In this document: piece by piece, positions 1 through 11,058 of the stretch | Layout: every line of letters starts with the position of its first letter | How positions within the stretch are numbered: position 1 is the first letter of the stretch | Origin: Beta vulgaris subsp. vulgaris | Taxonomy: Eukaryota; Streptophyta; Magnoliopsida; Caryophyllales; Amaranthaceae | Direction: 5' to 3' | Length of the DNA: 64,000 nt | NCBI RefSeq assembly: GCF_026745355.1 | Contig: NC_079208.1 | Coordinates: forward strand, 54,945,276 to 55,009,275 | Position numbers and translations under genes: made by a program | The notes under the pieces: model-generated | What the model was told of the DNA's origin: nothing | The model's database searches: none | What the model saw: only the letters and a program-made list of their open reading frames with translations

Positions 1-29
1 ATTAATTAGTTGTCTCGTACATACGATAT

Positions 30-280
30 ATCATAGATAAAATATAAACCTACTCTTCTCTATTTTGTTCTTAGGGCTACTATTCAATATTAGTTGATGG
101 TAAGCCCTTTCTTTATAGTACTTCGAAATTTTCCAATAATGATTTTCTTTCAATTTGTGGTAGTATCTTTGTCTTGCAGGATAATTAGTCTCGTCTATGG
201 TTATGGACTTATGGTTTTTTCTTTTTTGTTGTTTTATTTTCAGATTGAAAACTGTGGGGAATAACAAGATCAGGAATCAA
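30..280 (+). repeat. Diverged repeat copy A (partner at 9490-9765)
   Basis: This stretch resembles 9490-9765 in the same orientation. Both have TTAGTTGAT(A/G) followed by a GTAAG donor-like motif, a T-rich stretch, then a TTCAG acceptor-like motif followed by ATT(G/A)A(A)GA..TGTGGGGAATAA. The match is strongest at these two splice-like edges. I do not recognise a protein. It may be an old duplication of a small spliced transcript or of a repeat. Confidence 0.4.
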
Positions 281-567
281 CATTATTATTATCCTTGATA
301 TGTTACTTTTGTCACAAGACTATTATATCACGGATTGAAATTCTCAAAATTAAGTACGCAAAAATTTATTTATTTTTATTACATAATTTGTAGTAGTTCT
401 TAGCAAGCTAAGTATATATATTGCTTGATGCTTGATTTTATTGTAAATGTCGCATGACTTAATGCAAATTTTCTCTCTTGTCAAAAATAATGAAAAAAAA
501 TGCATTTCCTGATTTTGATAATACTTGCAAGTTGCAACCATTTAACTTTCACACTTGTTAATGCATA

Positions 568-812
568 CTTCCTCCACTCTACAAAGATTGCAACACTTGA
601 GTTTTCATGATCTCCAATGCACAACTTTGTATAAAATATATATATTTATGTATCAATAAAAAATATCATTCAACTTTAAAATACCCATTGACAAGAATTT
701 TAAAGATCTCACATGGCTATCTTATTATACTACTCGTTGGAATTCGTGGTCAATGTTTATAAAGTTTTACTCTAAAAATGCAAGTGTTGCATTTTTTATG
801 GAGCAGAAAAAG
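568..812. mobile_element. Stowaway-like MITE
   Basis: The left end reads CTTCCTCCACTCTACAAAGA and the right end, reverse complemented, reads CTTTTTCTGCTCCATAAAAA. Both continue into TGCAACACTTG. The element is flanked by TA on each side (566-567 and 813-814), as expected for Tc1/mariner-derived Stowaway MITEs. It is 245 bp, AT-rich and has no ORF. Confidence 0.65.
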
Positions 813-1545
813 TATATATATCTGATCAATAGTATCTCTAATTATCAATGAGAAGTAGTTAAATTTATAAAAATCGATATTGAAAAAATAAATTGAGACC
901 AATCTAACAAGTTAAAATTTTAGTTAATAACATCATAAAATAATTATAGTTAATATAGATCAGTCGAACTGTTGCAATTTTTAAGTGTTAAAAGTTTAAA
1001 ACGGAAGAAGTATTAAACGGAATAGTAGTATAACATTTATATCGTGGGTCACAAATCACAATCCTTGCCAACCACTTAACATTGCTCAAACAAGTCGCAA
1101 CCAATTGCATTACAACTAAATGTCAACAATTACGTTGCAATTAACCACTTACAATCAGTATCAAATATGATTTGATATGTAATGCGCCATTATTAGCTGT
1201 AAATATAGATCAGAGGTAGATTAAGAAATGTTGCGCACATATATAGTTAGTGGATCTGTGGATCATATCAACCTTGGCCCCTTTTGCAGACATGTTTTTT
1301 ATGACTACAAGTCTACAACGAAGTGACGAACTACAACTATTACTACTCTACCTAACAACGTAACAACCCTGTCCCCCTCCTAGTTATTAATTTGCAAATG
1401 TGTGGTGTTTAAGTTGGACAAAACTATGTTAATCATAATATAGATGACCGTAGAAATTTAATAGATTAGAATTATTTCGGCAAATATTTTAAAACCTGAA
1501 GTTATTTTAGATCATTAGTTTTTATAGTCGTTTTTATAATATTAA
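813..1545. other. AT-rich intergenic stretch
   Basis: I see no gene, RNA gene or clear element here. A possible extra MITE end (ACGGAAGAAG before TA at 1011) lies near 1001-1010, but I could not pair it convincingly. Confidence 0.5.
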
Positions 1546-1546
1546 T

Positions 1547-1679
1547 TTTTTTTATTAGAAAAGATAATTGATTTGAAGACCAATTCATGCTAGGGAACAC
1601 TAGCTTAGAAGCTGACTCTGGACAATGCCCTAGAATTTAGGGTGGTAACTGATACTCCACTGAGCTACCACATCTCCCT
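1547..1679 (-). mobile_element. Possible degenerate tRNA-derived SINE
   Basis: On the minus strand this begins GGGAGATGTGGTAGCTCAGT, which looks like a tRNA 5' end with a pol III A box. It runs to an A-rich tail near 1547. The expected B box (near GGGCATTGTCCAGAGTC) is degraded, and no TSD was found. It ends exactly where the 1680-3382 retroposon inserted. Confidence 0.35.
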
Positions 1680-3382
1680 TATCTTTGTCATATTTTTTTT
1701 TTTTTGATAATTAATAGTCCATTTTATTATAATAGAAAGAGGAGCAAAAGCTCAATACACCAAAGGATTGGAATTACCCCTAAAACACCATTTTAGAACA
1801 CACCTAGACACCATCCATTTGAGAATCAATCTCCTAAAAACAAACACCCATACATCATTCATGACTCCTATGAAAACAAATTACTACTACAAGACCAAGA
1901 CAACAAAGATCATGATACACCCTTCGAAGAAAACAAACAAACAACAATTACCATTGGAACTCCTAATTGAGCACCCTCTTTGCTACTTGAAAGCCATTCT
2001 TCTTTTCCATCTTAAACCCAAGATGTTGAAGTAATGGTGATATATTTTTCTTCTCTGATTTGTTATGAACCCCCAAATGTTGAGAAAGACGACCTTATTT
2101 TTCTTTGCTGACCATTGAAAGTGAGGAATTGACACATTATTGCTCCCATTAGGCTCCAAAGACATACTCCTACCATCACTAACAACACCATCCGATTCAA
2201 CAAATCCATCCAAACAATAAGAACCTGCATCCATGCTCTTCTCATAAGAAGAACATTGAACACTAGCAACTCCATTAACAACAACATTATTTTCAATAGA
2301 GTTCTTTGGTTCTTTTTCATTACTAACAACCTTTTCAACAGACACATCTTGCAACAAACAACTGATATCACTAGAGCTCTTAACATTTTCAGCAATGCCA
2401 TTTGATATAATAGAAGGGTAATTTTTATCATTCTCCATTTGAAGAAGAGCATCCACTTCTAATTTAAGCTCACTAACTTCAGACAATGACTCTATTTTTC
2501 CTTTGTGCACATCAATAAAATCCAAATTGACATTCTTACATAATCCTTCATAACTTGCAGAGGGCTGCTTCATCTCGTGACCAATAACATGAAAAAAAGC
2601 ATTAACAAATCTATTCCATGGATTAACACTAGAAGAAGCAGGGACAAAAACTGAGAACGTTACACCCTTAATGACAATGCTTAGTTTCAAAAACCACCCC
2701 CATCTATTACAACCTGACTGAATTTTCCACCAAAGATGACCACGACGGATAGAGTGTTCGAACTCAATCAAATTCGAACAGCAATTAAGCACGTTGGAAA
2801 CCCATTTGACCAAATTAATTGGGAAATTAACCCAACGTTCCCGATTCTTAAACAATTCACGAAATTTTACAAAACCATTAATCAACTCCAATTTGAAAAC
2901 CTTACCCTTAATTTGGATCTCCATTATCAACTGCAATTAACACAAACTTGAATTTGAACTTACAGAAGAACTTGAAACAATGACGGAAAAACTGACGGAA
3001 ATTCTCCCTGACGGAAACTGACTATGTCTGAGAAGAATCCCCCTTGTAGAAGTCGAATAACTGACGGAGAAACTTGAAACTTGAAACCTGGTGGAAATCG
3101 ATCTGAGAAGAATCCTCCCACCTTAGACAAGCTTTGATAAATAGTTGGGAGGAAATTTGAATCTGGAAATCAAGAAATCAAAACTTAAAGTGAATATATA
3201 GTGAAAATAATGCTTGCCGGAAAGGTTAATGGCTCGCCGGCGACTGAGAAGGGTGCAGCCACCGGCGAGACATAGGAAATTTCAGGTTTGCAGCTTGAGG
3301 GTTTTGAGGAGGAAGTTTGAGGAGGAATTTGGGGGGTCTTTTTTACTTTTTCTATTTCTCTGCTCTCTATCTTTGTCATATT
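1680..3382 (-). mobile_element. Poly(A) retroposon, ORF1-only, 15-bp TSD
   Basis: An insertion of about 1.67 kb (1695-3367) is flanked by a perfect 15-bp direct repeat, TATCTTTGTCATATT, at 1680-1694 and 3368-3382. Its minus-strand 3' end is TATCA followed by a run of A (plus-strand T run to 1705). It has a 5' leader of about 440 bp, one intact ORF (2924 to 1983) and a 3' UTR of about 280 bp. These are the marks of target-primed reverse transcription. There is no reverse transcriptase inside, so it must have been moved by another element. The perfect TSD and open frame suggest a young insertion. Confidence 0.85.
1983..2924 (-). CDS. Intact 313-aa ORF of the retroposon, LINE ORF1-like
   Basis: I chose the ATG at 2924 (MEIQIKGKVFKLELINGFVK); the frame is also open for four codons upstream but without ATG. 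The first ~120 residues look like a folded domain rich in aromatic residues: RERWVNFPINLVKWV, then RGHLWWKIQ, NRWGWFLKLSIVIKG, and FVPASSSVNPWNRFVNAFF. The pattern of an RG..L motif, then NR.G.FL, then a strand with a (V/I)P..... W...... motif recalls proteins encoded as the first ORF of many angiosperm L1-like elements; that is from memory of the family and not a search result. Residues ~120-280 are Ser/Asn/Glu-rich and probably disordered. The C-terminus is basic (RRKIYHHYFN...KRRMAFK). There is no zinc knuckle or enzyme motif. Molecular function is unknown; RNA binding is a guess from the ORF1 analogy. It could instead be a retroposed host gene. Confidence 0.6.
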   Translation of the reverse strand: MEIQIKGKVFKLELINGFVKFRELFKNRERWVNFPINLVKWVSNVLNCCSNLIEFEHSIRRGHLWWKIQSGCNRWGWFLKLSIVIKGVTFSVFVPASSSVNPWNRFVNAFFHVIGHEMKQPSASYEGLCKNVNLDFIDVHKGKIESLSEVSELKLEVDALLQMENDKNYPSIISNGIAENVKSSSDISCLLQDVSVEKVVSNEKEPKNSIENNVVVNGVASVQCSSYEKSMDAGSYCLDGFVESDGVVSDGRSMSLEPNGSNNVSIPHFQWSAKKNKVVFLNIWGFITNQRRKIYHHYFNILGLRWKRRMAFK

Positions 3383-4150
3383 AATAATCACCTATTTCAA
3401 TCTAATTAGCTCATATACGATTATATAATTATGCACGTACCTATCTTGATTACTATTCATAGCAAATCATGCTTTATCTCTCTGTGTTGAGAAACTTTAC
3501 ACTTGATTGTACGTAATTATATTACATGACATGCACTCGTGTAGAACAGATATTATTTTATGTTGGTTCATATAATATATCACATGATCAATATGATTAG
3601 GTTGTCTAATGTTTTGTTTTGAAATAAGAGAATTAGCTACATTAGTTTTTGCATGTTTGCTTGGTTTTCGTCGTTTGGTATTTGGTGCAAGTGCAACATG
3701 ATTTAGTGATTTAGAAACCAATTTGCAGTACCTACAGCTTCTAAACCTTACCTACCTGATTACATCCAATGGCACATGATGTGTTTGTTTATGTAATGCG
3801 CGCCCAGATATTCAATAATTACTTATACTTCATAATAATGTCAATACAATATTAAACTCCATTTATTTCAATTTAATTGCAAGTTTCTTTACAACAAAAA
3901 TATATAATGTGTCACTAAACTCAATTCTTATTAGTCAAAAGGAATAAACAAAGTGGAAAACATAAAAATAAATAATGTTCCCTTATTTTTTTTAAATATT
4001 TTCAAAGTATGACAATTGAAATGGGACAAAGAAAGTATTCTATAATATCTATAAACTATTAAATGTATAATAAAACATTAATTAAATGACACATAATAAT
4101 TTAAAGTAATCGAACAGAGTACATAATAAATGTAAAACTGAGCACCATGA
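3383..4150. other. AT-rich intergenic stretch
   Basis: No gene is visible. The open frame on the minus strand at 3497-3721 has no recognisable domain and looks accidental. Confidence 0.5.
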
Positions 4151-4319
4151 ATTTACAAGCATCTGTTTTTTGATAAGTTTGTTTGCTTTTATTGATGAAA
4201 TCATATAACTGGAGATTACATTAGACAATGGATACAACTATCCAGCATTATCTTAGAATCAACTAAGCACTAACATTTTGAGAAAATGCAAATCAAGATA
4301 GGAACCTCAAAGCCAGACA

Positions 4320-4620
4320 ATAAACTCGTCTCTACGAGTTAGATCCTGCTTTGAAAAAGAGTCTGCAATCACATTTGACTCTCTACTTTTAATTTGAAAA
4401 CGATTTCAATACCAAGCCCCCTTCTCATAGCGCCTCTAATACCGTTTATGACAATGTTTAGATTCCAAGGGCCACAAGCTTCGTCATTACACTACTTGAC
4501 CGCATTGCAAGAGTCTGATTCCACAGTGATTCTAGAGTGCAATAGGCTATCAATAGAAGATGAGATTTTTATTGCCCTATGGATGGCATAAATTTCAGCG
4601 TCATTGATTTTCATAAATGG
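4320..4620 (-). pseudogene. RNase H-like domain of the antisense LINE
   Basis: The minus strand reads EIYAIHRAIKISSS, then ITVESDSCNAVK, then a stop, then GPWNLNIVINGI. After a frame change it reads NVIADSFSKQDLTRRDEFIVWL. These are the E, ESD and ...ADxxxKxG-like motifs of the RVT_3-type RNase H at the C-terminus of plant LINE ORF2. One stop and at least one frameshift are present. Confidence 0.75.
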
Positions 4621-5113
4621 AATAGGACTTGAGAAAGGCATAGAAATCTTCCATCATGATCCCTAAGGACACCCTCATAGCCGATTTGAGACAAGTGATT
4701 TTCAATGACGCATTTACGTTCCACTTGACATTGGATGGCAAAGGAGGAGACCATTGTCTAGGAATCACCGGTTGCAAAGGCAGCACATGAAGATAATGAG
4801 ACTAGATTCCAGTCAAGGCAAGTTGGGAGTTGATGATTTCATTGGGTCCATAAGGGAAATCTGATCCCCAACCCTTAATCCACCAACAAAGACGCAATAG
4901 TACCAGTTCTTACAGCTGTTGAGGGGAGCTCGATGAATCTTCAAAGTATCTTGAATTCCGTTCATTCCAAAGTATCCACATAATGATGAAAAAACTTTGC
5001 CTCACACTTTTTTTTGTAAAATTCACCACATTCCAGAGACTTCCATTTCTCAAACATGGCCCTTATTGACAAAAGAAAGGACCAACTAAGATTCCGAATT
5101 CTAAGCCTCGAGG

Positions 5114-5359
5114 CTATTGAACAATGCAAAAAAGATGATCACAAGATTCTTGATCAGAGTTGCAAACGACGCATGAGGAATTTTCAGGATCCAGAATTTT
5201 GAGATAGAAGAGTTTATCTTTGGTGTTTAGCTTCCCAAGGAGAGCAAGCCATGTGAAAATCTTGATCCTATGTGGCACTAAACCACGCCAAACCCCTTTG
5301 ATTATGTCTTGCGACTGTTGTACATCGGCTTCAACAAGCTCAAAGCAGAAAGATTTCAC
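5114..5359 (-). pseudogene. zf-RVT zinc-binding domain of the antisense LINE
   Basis: The translated piece reads GVWRGLVPHRIKIFTWLALL, then GKLNTKDKL, then Cys-Val-Val-Cys, then ESCDHLFC. That is the W..L.P.K...F.W...... L.T...L ... CxxC ... H.F..C pattern found between the RT and RNase H of plant LINEs. It ends at a stop and has lost its link to the RT. Confidence 0.75.
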
Positions 5360-6379
5360 AGAGAACTAACCATTTTTGAGGGGTCCAAATGAAGGAATCC
5401 TCATCATTAGAGGATAGACTGACCTGAGATAACAGTTGCATTAGTGTTTGATGTTCACAGGTGTCTTGAGGGCGAAGAGGTCTAGCCCGTGAGAGGGCAC
5501 ATTTCCATTCAAAACCATCCCAGAAGCAGTTTGAATCAACCGAAGAATTTTTGAAAGCTAATGTGGAATAGTCTTGGGTAAAGGCTTTTAAAGTGGAACA
5601 TGAACCACCCACACATCATGCGAAACTAAGGAACCTGACCCGTTTATGACCTTATTTCGGATGCAAGATAGTAGGATCACCTTATAAGGAGGATGCTTCA
5701 TAAGTGCGACACATATGTTTCTCTAGGGGTCTCCTTTAGTCGGGATGCATAAGTCTCTAATGGAGAAAAGGGATCCGTATATGTATTTTTCAGATATCAC
5801 ACCACGCCAAAGGGAGTGTGAATCACATAGAAAACGCCAAATCCATTTGGCTAGCAAAGCCAAATTTTCGTGATATAAATTCCCGAATCCCAGACCGCCT
5901 AGATTATTAGGGAATTATTCAAGCAAGTTCCATGCAGCCGGGGCTAAGCATTTTTTCTCCGACGAACCATTCTAAAAGAAATGCCTCTGAATCTGTTTAA
6001 TCTTCTCAATGACAATAATATGAGTGGAGAAAATTCACATGAAATACAAGGGTAGAATGGAAAGTGATACCTTTATAAGTGTAGCACACTCACTAATTGA
6101 CAATAAACTACCCTTCCAAGATGCAAGCTTCGCATACGCTCTATAATTGGCTCCCACAAGAGAGAGAGAAACATTACCTCCAATAGGGAGGCCTAAGTAA
6201 GTAAAAGGTAATGTACCTATTCAGCATTGAAGAGAATTTGATGTTGATTGTAACCATGAGTCTTCCACATTAAGCCCTATGATGAAGCTTTTGTGGAAAT
6301 CAACTTGAAGTCTTGAAGGCCCAACGAGAGTTCGAACAAGATGAGTACCTTTTTAATATTCATCAAGAAAATGAGTGTC

Positions 6380-7430
6380 TGGAGAGCAAAATACAATGGT
6401 GTCGTCCGCATATTGCAAATGAGAGATCTTAGACCCATTTCAACATATTTCAATTCCATCGCAAAGATTCAAAGCGGTTTCTTTGTTGAATAGTAAATTC
6501 AATGGCTCAACCACTATATTGAACAAAAAGCGGGTCACCTTGTCGAAGGCCACACTGTAGTTTGAAAGATGCTGAAGGAGATCCATTGATCAGTATTGAC
6601 GCAGATGCCGACATTATGCTTGAGCAAATCCAGTCCCTCCACTGTAAAGGAAACTTGATTTGATCAAGAACCCAGTCGAGGTATTTCCAAGACACATTGT
6701 CGAATGCCTTGTGAAAATCTAACTTCAATAAAACTACCTTTGATTTTCTTCTTCTACACGAGTCAATAATTTCGCTTGTAATTGGAGCTCCATAAAGTAT
6801 TTGTCTCCCTTTAATGAAGGAGGACTGTTGGGATCCAATGAGATAGTCAATAGCCTTTTGAAGGCGTCTCGCAAGAAGTTTTGCAAGGATTACATATATA
6901 CATCCCACCATACTAATGGGACGAAAATCCTTAAAACCACTTGGAATATCAAGCTTTGGGATAAGTGCAATGAAAGCCGAATTGCAGCCTCGGGACAATC
7001 TAGATGTTCTCCAGAATTCTTGGATTATTTCATAAATATCGCTTTTGATGATCTCCCATGAACTTTTAATAAACCTGAACTTGAATCCAACGGGCCTAGG
7101 CGCTTTGGATCCATCGCATGAGGCGATTGCTTGGTCAATTTCCTCACAAATAAACGCTTCTATCAACTACTGGGCTTGCATTGGGCTTAAGGTTTTAAAG
7201 CCAATGTCATGAAAGTAGGGCCTGTGTTGATATTCTTCTCTAAAAATCCCACTGAAGAAGTTAACTGCCTCCGCTTTTATTTCATTAGGTTCTTCCATGA
7301 TTGAGTTACCAACCCTAATGCAACCAATGGTATTTTTTCTTTTTCTCATGGTTGCTACTGTATGAAAGTGGCGAGTATTTTTTTCACCCTCCTTTATCCA
7401 TCTTGATCTAGAGTTTCGTCGGTATGATTC
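6380..7430 (-). pseudogene. Reverse transcriptase domain of the antisense LINE
   Basis: The longest open piece is 7166-6507. Visible motifs are FRPISMVGCIY, KLDFHKAFDNVSW (with the first catalytic Asp), NGSPSASFKLQ and GLRQGDPL. The YADD box sits at about 6402-6413 (LQYADDTIVFCSPD), but in a different frame from the main piece, so at least one frameshift separates the catalytic motifs. An in-frame stop near 7166 separates it from the upstream piece 7349-7167 (VATMRKRKNTIGCIRVGNS...). The order and wording are those of plant L1-type ORF2 proteins. Confidence 0.85.
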
Positions 7431-7764
7431 TTTTCGTTTTAGCCAACTGCAATATTCTATTTACGCTGACTTTCGAATTGATACTTCCTCTTCACTCAAA
7501 TTTCTATCATTTGCAGCAGTGCTTATGTCATGAATTTTATCTTTAAGTGCCGCAATTTGATCGTCAATTCTACTAAATTCAGCCTTATTCTATGAGCGAA
7601 GATTATTCTTAACCGATTTCAGTTTGTCCACCATGGGGGCATCAGTCATATTGGAGCATGAGTCTTTTAAAATTTTGACAGCCTGGGTCATCCAACCAAC
7701 AATCAAGAAACCAGGAGGGCTTGGGCCCCCAATTCTTTTCACGAGATGAAGCGAGCAATGAAAA

Positions 7765-7902
7765 GTGATCTAAGATCGTTCTCTTCAACAAGGAGACTTT
7801 GAGAGATGGATATGGGTCGGATAACCCCCCCCCCCCCCCCCTAAAGTGATATGAGATCGTTCTCTTCAACAATCCCTTTTTTGGCACGATTAATGGGTCG
7901 GA
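7765..7902. repeat. Local tandem duplication with a C homopolymer
   Basis: Two similar units, each starting AGTGAT(C/A)T(A/G)AGATCGTTC and ending GGGTCGGAT, lie at about 7765-7825 and 7841-7902. A run of about 18 C lies between them. In minus-strand translation both give a ...LLKRTI(L/S)(D/Y)HF motif, so it is a duplication inside the endonuclease region of the LINE. Confidence 0.7.
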
Positions 7903-8084
7903 TCGTCCTCCCTCAAGACCATCTGCCTTTGCCTTTTCCTTATAAGTGCATCTCCAAACGCTTTTGTGTCCTCTTGCGGCTTTTGGGATGGCAAGCAATG
8001 TTGTTGGAGTCTAGTATGAAAAAGAGAATTAAGGCCTCGCCACCAGCAACAAAGGGCCCTTTTGACTATTATTCTTAACCGAGT

Positions 8085-9414
8085 TGTTCTCTCCTTTAAT
8101 GGCGAGGATCACCTCGCGTGGATGCCCGATAAACTGGATTGTTTCCCAGAGTAAAGAACTTTGGCCTGGAGTTAGCCAAATCTGATTCTTCGTGCCATCT
8201 TGACCCAATCAAAGGTTTGTGGGGTGGCCTTATTCCCTTTCATATTGAGATTCTCATGGTTTGCTCTACTTGGTCGATTGAACACCAAAGTGAAACTTGC
8301 TGATATCATACCTTCCTCCGAGACTCAATGCTATTTATGTGGCGCATGCAGTGAATGTAGCAACCACCCGCTCCTACTTTGTCCTTTCTCTTGGAATTTA
8401 TGGCAATGGTGGTTAAAATTATGGGGCCTTTCCTGGATCTTCCTAGCCACCATCCAATTGTCATTCGAACAGTGGCATTGCCCAAAGCGTGGAGCTTTTC
8501 TAAAAAAGGTATGGAAAGTGGTTTTCTTCATCATCATTTGGTCTATTTGGAAAGAGAGAAACATGAGAATTTTGAGCAAAAGTCCAGCAGTCCTGAGGAA
8601 ATTCGTGACTTAAATTAGTTCTATTGAGTAGAAGTTGGTGGATTAAGGGATGGGCCGGGTAACCCCTTCCACTATAGCTCCGACGAAATATTGCGCAAAC
8701 CTTTATGCCTCGAATGGTCATCTAGCTCTGCCAAATCTCAATGTTTGCTCTCCTCATCTTCACCCCTTAAAGTATTGATCTCCTCCTCCATCCAACATCC
8801 TCAAATGGAATGTTGACGCTTCGGCCAACATTTCTTATGCAAAAACTGCCATTGGAGACGTTCTCAGGAATAGTGAAGGCAAATTTCTCCGTATTTTCTC
8901 ATCTCCAATCCCGCCTATGTATATCAACAATGCTTAGGTATTGGCCATTCACCGTGCAATCAAACTATCCAAAAGCTATGATTATATCTCATTCTCCAAG
9001 CTTATAGTGGAATCCGACTCTATTAATGTTGTTAAATGGTGAAATGAAGGCAACGAGGGCCCTTGGAAACTCAACTTCGTCCTCAACTGTATCCACAATT
9101 CATCCAAAGATGGGGGCGACATTCAAATCATTTATAAAAGCAAGAAAACCAATTTTGTAGCAGATGTCTTAGCTAAGCAAGGTCTTACAAGAGCTGATGA
9201 ATTCGTTGCATGGTTGTAAATCACCACCTGTAGGTGCTCTATCTTATCCTTCTCTATGGAGGTCATTTAGGTGGGAGTTATTTCTTAGATTTTGATTCGT
9301 AATTTTTTGTTTCTTGAGTGATGATTGGGTTGGGCCTAATGTGTAACCGATGTACTCTCTCTCTTAAGAGCCTTTTGGAATGAACGAATAATAATCCGAA
9401 TTATAAAAAAAAAA
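8085..9414 (+). mobile_element. 5'-truncated L1-type LINE
   Basis: On the + strand: GEDHLAWMPDK near 8100, a zf-RVT domain at 8200-8420 (FSWFALLGRLNTKVKLADI, CYLCGACSEC, NHPLLLCPFSWNLW), the spacer IIWSIWKERNMRIL, and an RNase H domain at about 8790-9218 (WNVDASANISYAKTAIGDVL, EVLAIHRAIKLSKS, LIVESDSINVVKW, VADVLAKQGLTRADEFVAWL then stop). A 3' UTR of about 190 bp follows and ends in an A run at 9402-9414. Small frameshifts are present. It is related to, but distinct from, the antisense LINE next to it. Confidence 0.85.
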
Positions 9415-9489
9415 AACGTGCATACATACATACATACAACAATAATCATTTTGAAAAATTGCCATATAAGTATGCTCTCATTTTAGCTT

Positions 9490-9765
9490 CCTTTTCTCTA
9501 TTTTCTCCTCTCTTCTCTCACTTCCTAAATTTTCTTCTTGAAATTGCCATCAACAATTAGTTGATAGTAAGTCCCTCCTTTAATGGATTTTCTTTATTAT
9601 TTTAGCGCTTTTAGTTTCTATAAATGATGAGTTTTTTTTCCTTTTGTGTGAGTTTCTTGCTTTCTTTGTGGGAGTATTTATTCTCGTTTATAATACGAGT
9701 TTTGTTCCTTTGTTCTTTTTGTCTTCAGATTAAAGATTGTGGGGAATAAGATCAAATTGAGATGA
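9490..9765 (+). repeat. Diverged repeat copy B (partner at 30-280)
   Basis: See copy A. This copy has CAATTAGTTGATAGTAAGTC near 9555 and TTTGTCTTCAGATTAAAGAT before TGTGGGGAATAA near 9725. The shared features again centre on donor-like and acceptor-like edges. Confidence 0.4.
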
Positions 9766-10431
9766 TTATATATACAAGTCTTTTTAATTTAGTGAAAACC
9801 ATTACAAAAAGTTATATATAAACAACGTCGTGCTTCAAATTGAGTTTTAATTTCCTTCAAAGAAAGTACCTCTAAATTTGCTTATCCAATAAAATTTGTT
9901 TCTACCTTTGTGCTTACATGCATCATTCATCAATGGATTTATATGCATGCACTTCCACTTAGTATTCAATATATTAAGACTAAACCATTTATTAGTAATT
10001 TAGTACCCCTTTTTGTCTTTGACTATTTTAACATTTTTCTTTTTCATTAATATAAGAATAAATATTTTCATGTAAATTTACTTTGGATTAATTCCAATGT
10101 GTTGATCTAAAGATTAATCTTTATAGTTTCTACTAACACATGATTAAAAATATCGTCAATGGTAAAAAAACGCCTTAAGAACTATAAAAAGAATAAAAGA
10201 TGGACAAATTAAATTTACTAAAAAAAATATGAAGTACGAAAATGTGGATATAATTAAATTATTTAAATTATGTATGATATAATGAATACGGAATGTCCTT
10301 GTTATACTATCATTGTATGGCTAAAACTATAATTAGAAGTACTTCCTAGGTAGTTATATAGGAATGAATAACCTTTCATTAACTTTTAATTTGTTTTTTT
10401 TTTTCCTTTTGTTTTTGAGAGGTTGATGATC
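9766..10431. other. AT-rich intergenic stretch
   Basis: I see no gene or defined element between copy B and the Harbinger element. Confidence 0.5.
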
Positions 10432-11058
10432 TTAGAGCATGAGCAATGGCTTAGTTTTACTTGGTCTAACAAAAAGTAAAACTAGTCTTAATTAGTCTAA
10501 CCATTGGGACACTTGGTCCTTGGAGCTGGTTGGTCTAGAATTCCAGACCAACAGCCCCTCGGATGGCGTGCACACACCCAATAAAGAGAAGCCACGTGGC
10601 GAAGAAATCTGGCGAAATAAATGGTTAAACGCTGGGTTTAGTGTGAAAAAGGCGGAAGAAAGCGGATGGAGTGTGGCGTTTCATCAGCGTGTGAGCTGTT
10701 AGTGGGCCAAAGCAACAGATGAGCTGTCAGTGGCTCTGACGCGCGTCAGATGCCACTAAGCAGCAAATCTGTTGCTGCCAAGTGTCGCCAGCATTTATTT
10801 TTGATGCAATCTTCTGCCTTCTGCCAGCTAGTGTTAACGTTACAATTTCATTTCACCCATAAAACAGTAATTTGTAACGTTACAAATTTTGTAACGGTAA
10901 AAAAAAAATGACGTTAAAATAAAAATAAAATTAAAAAACAAAATAATATTTTTATCTATAAATTGAGCCCAAATTTCATATATTTTACCACACCTCTTCC
11001 AATATATTTTTTATCTAATTAGCTCTCTACCTAATATTACTTAAAGAAGTCAATATTA

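Larger units (their letters stand above)
4155..7905 (-). mobile_element. Decayed L1-type LINE, antisense
   Basis: Reading on the minus strand, in the correct ORF2 order: the end of an endonuclease domain (near 7830-7700, SDHF-like and WGPKPSWFLDCWL), a linker, a reverse transcriptase (about 7430-6380), thumb/connection remains, a zinc-binding zf-RVT domain (5359-5114) and an RNase H-like domain (about 4620-4320). The 3' end is near 4160, CTTATCAAAAAA. Multiple frameshifts and stops make it inactive. No TSD was identified. Confidence 0.85.

Noticed and set aside
1768..2034. Open frame on the + strand within the retroposon
   Set aside because: It lies antisense to the retroposon 3' UTR and has no domain or good composition.
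2063..2452. Second minus-strand open frame in the retroposon
   Set aside because: It overlaps the 313-aa ORF in another frame and is a low-complexity Leu/Met-rich shadow.
4155..9414. Single LINE with twin-priming inversion
   Set aside because: Both parts contain zf-RVT and RNase H domains and their own 3' ends, so they are two copies.
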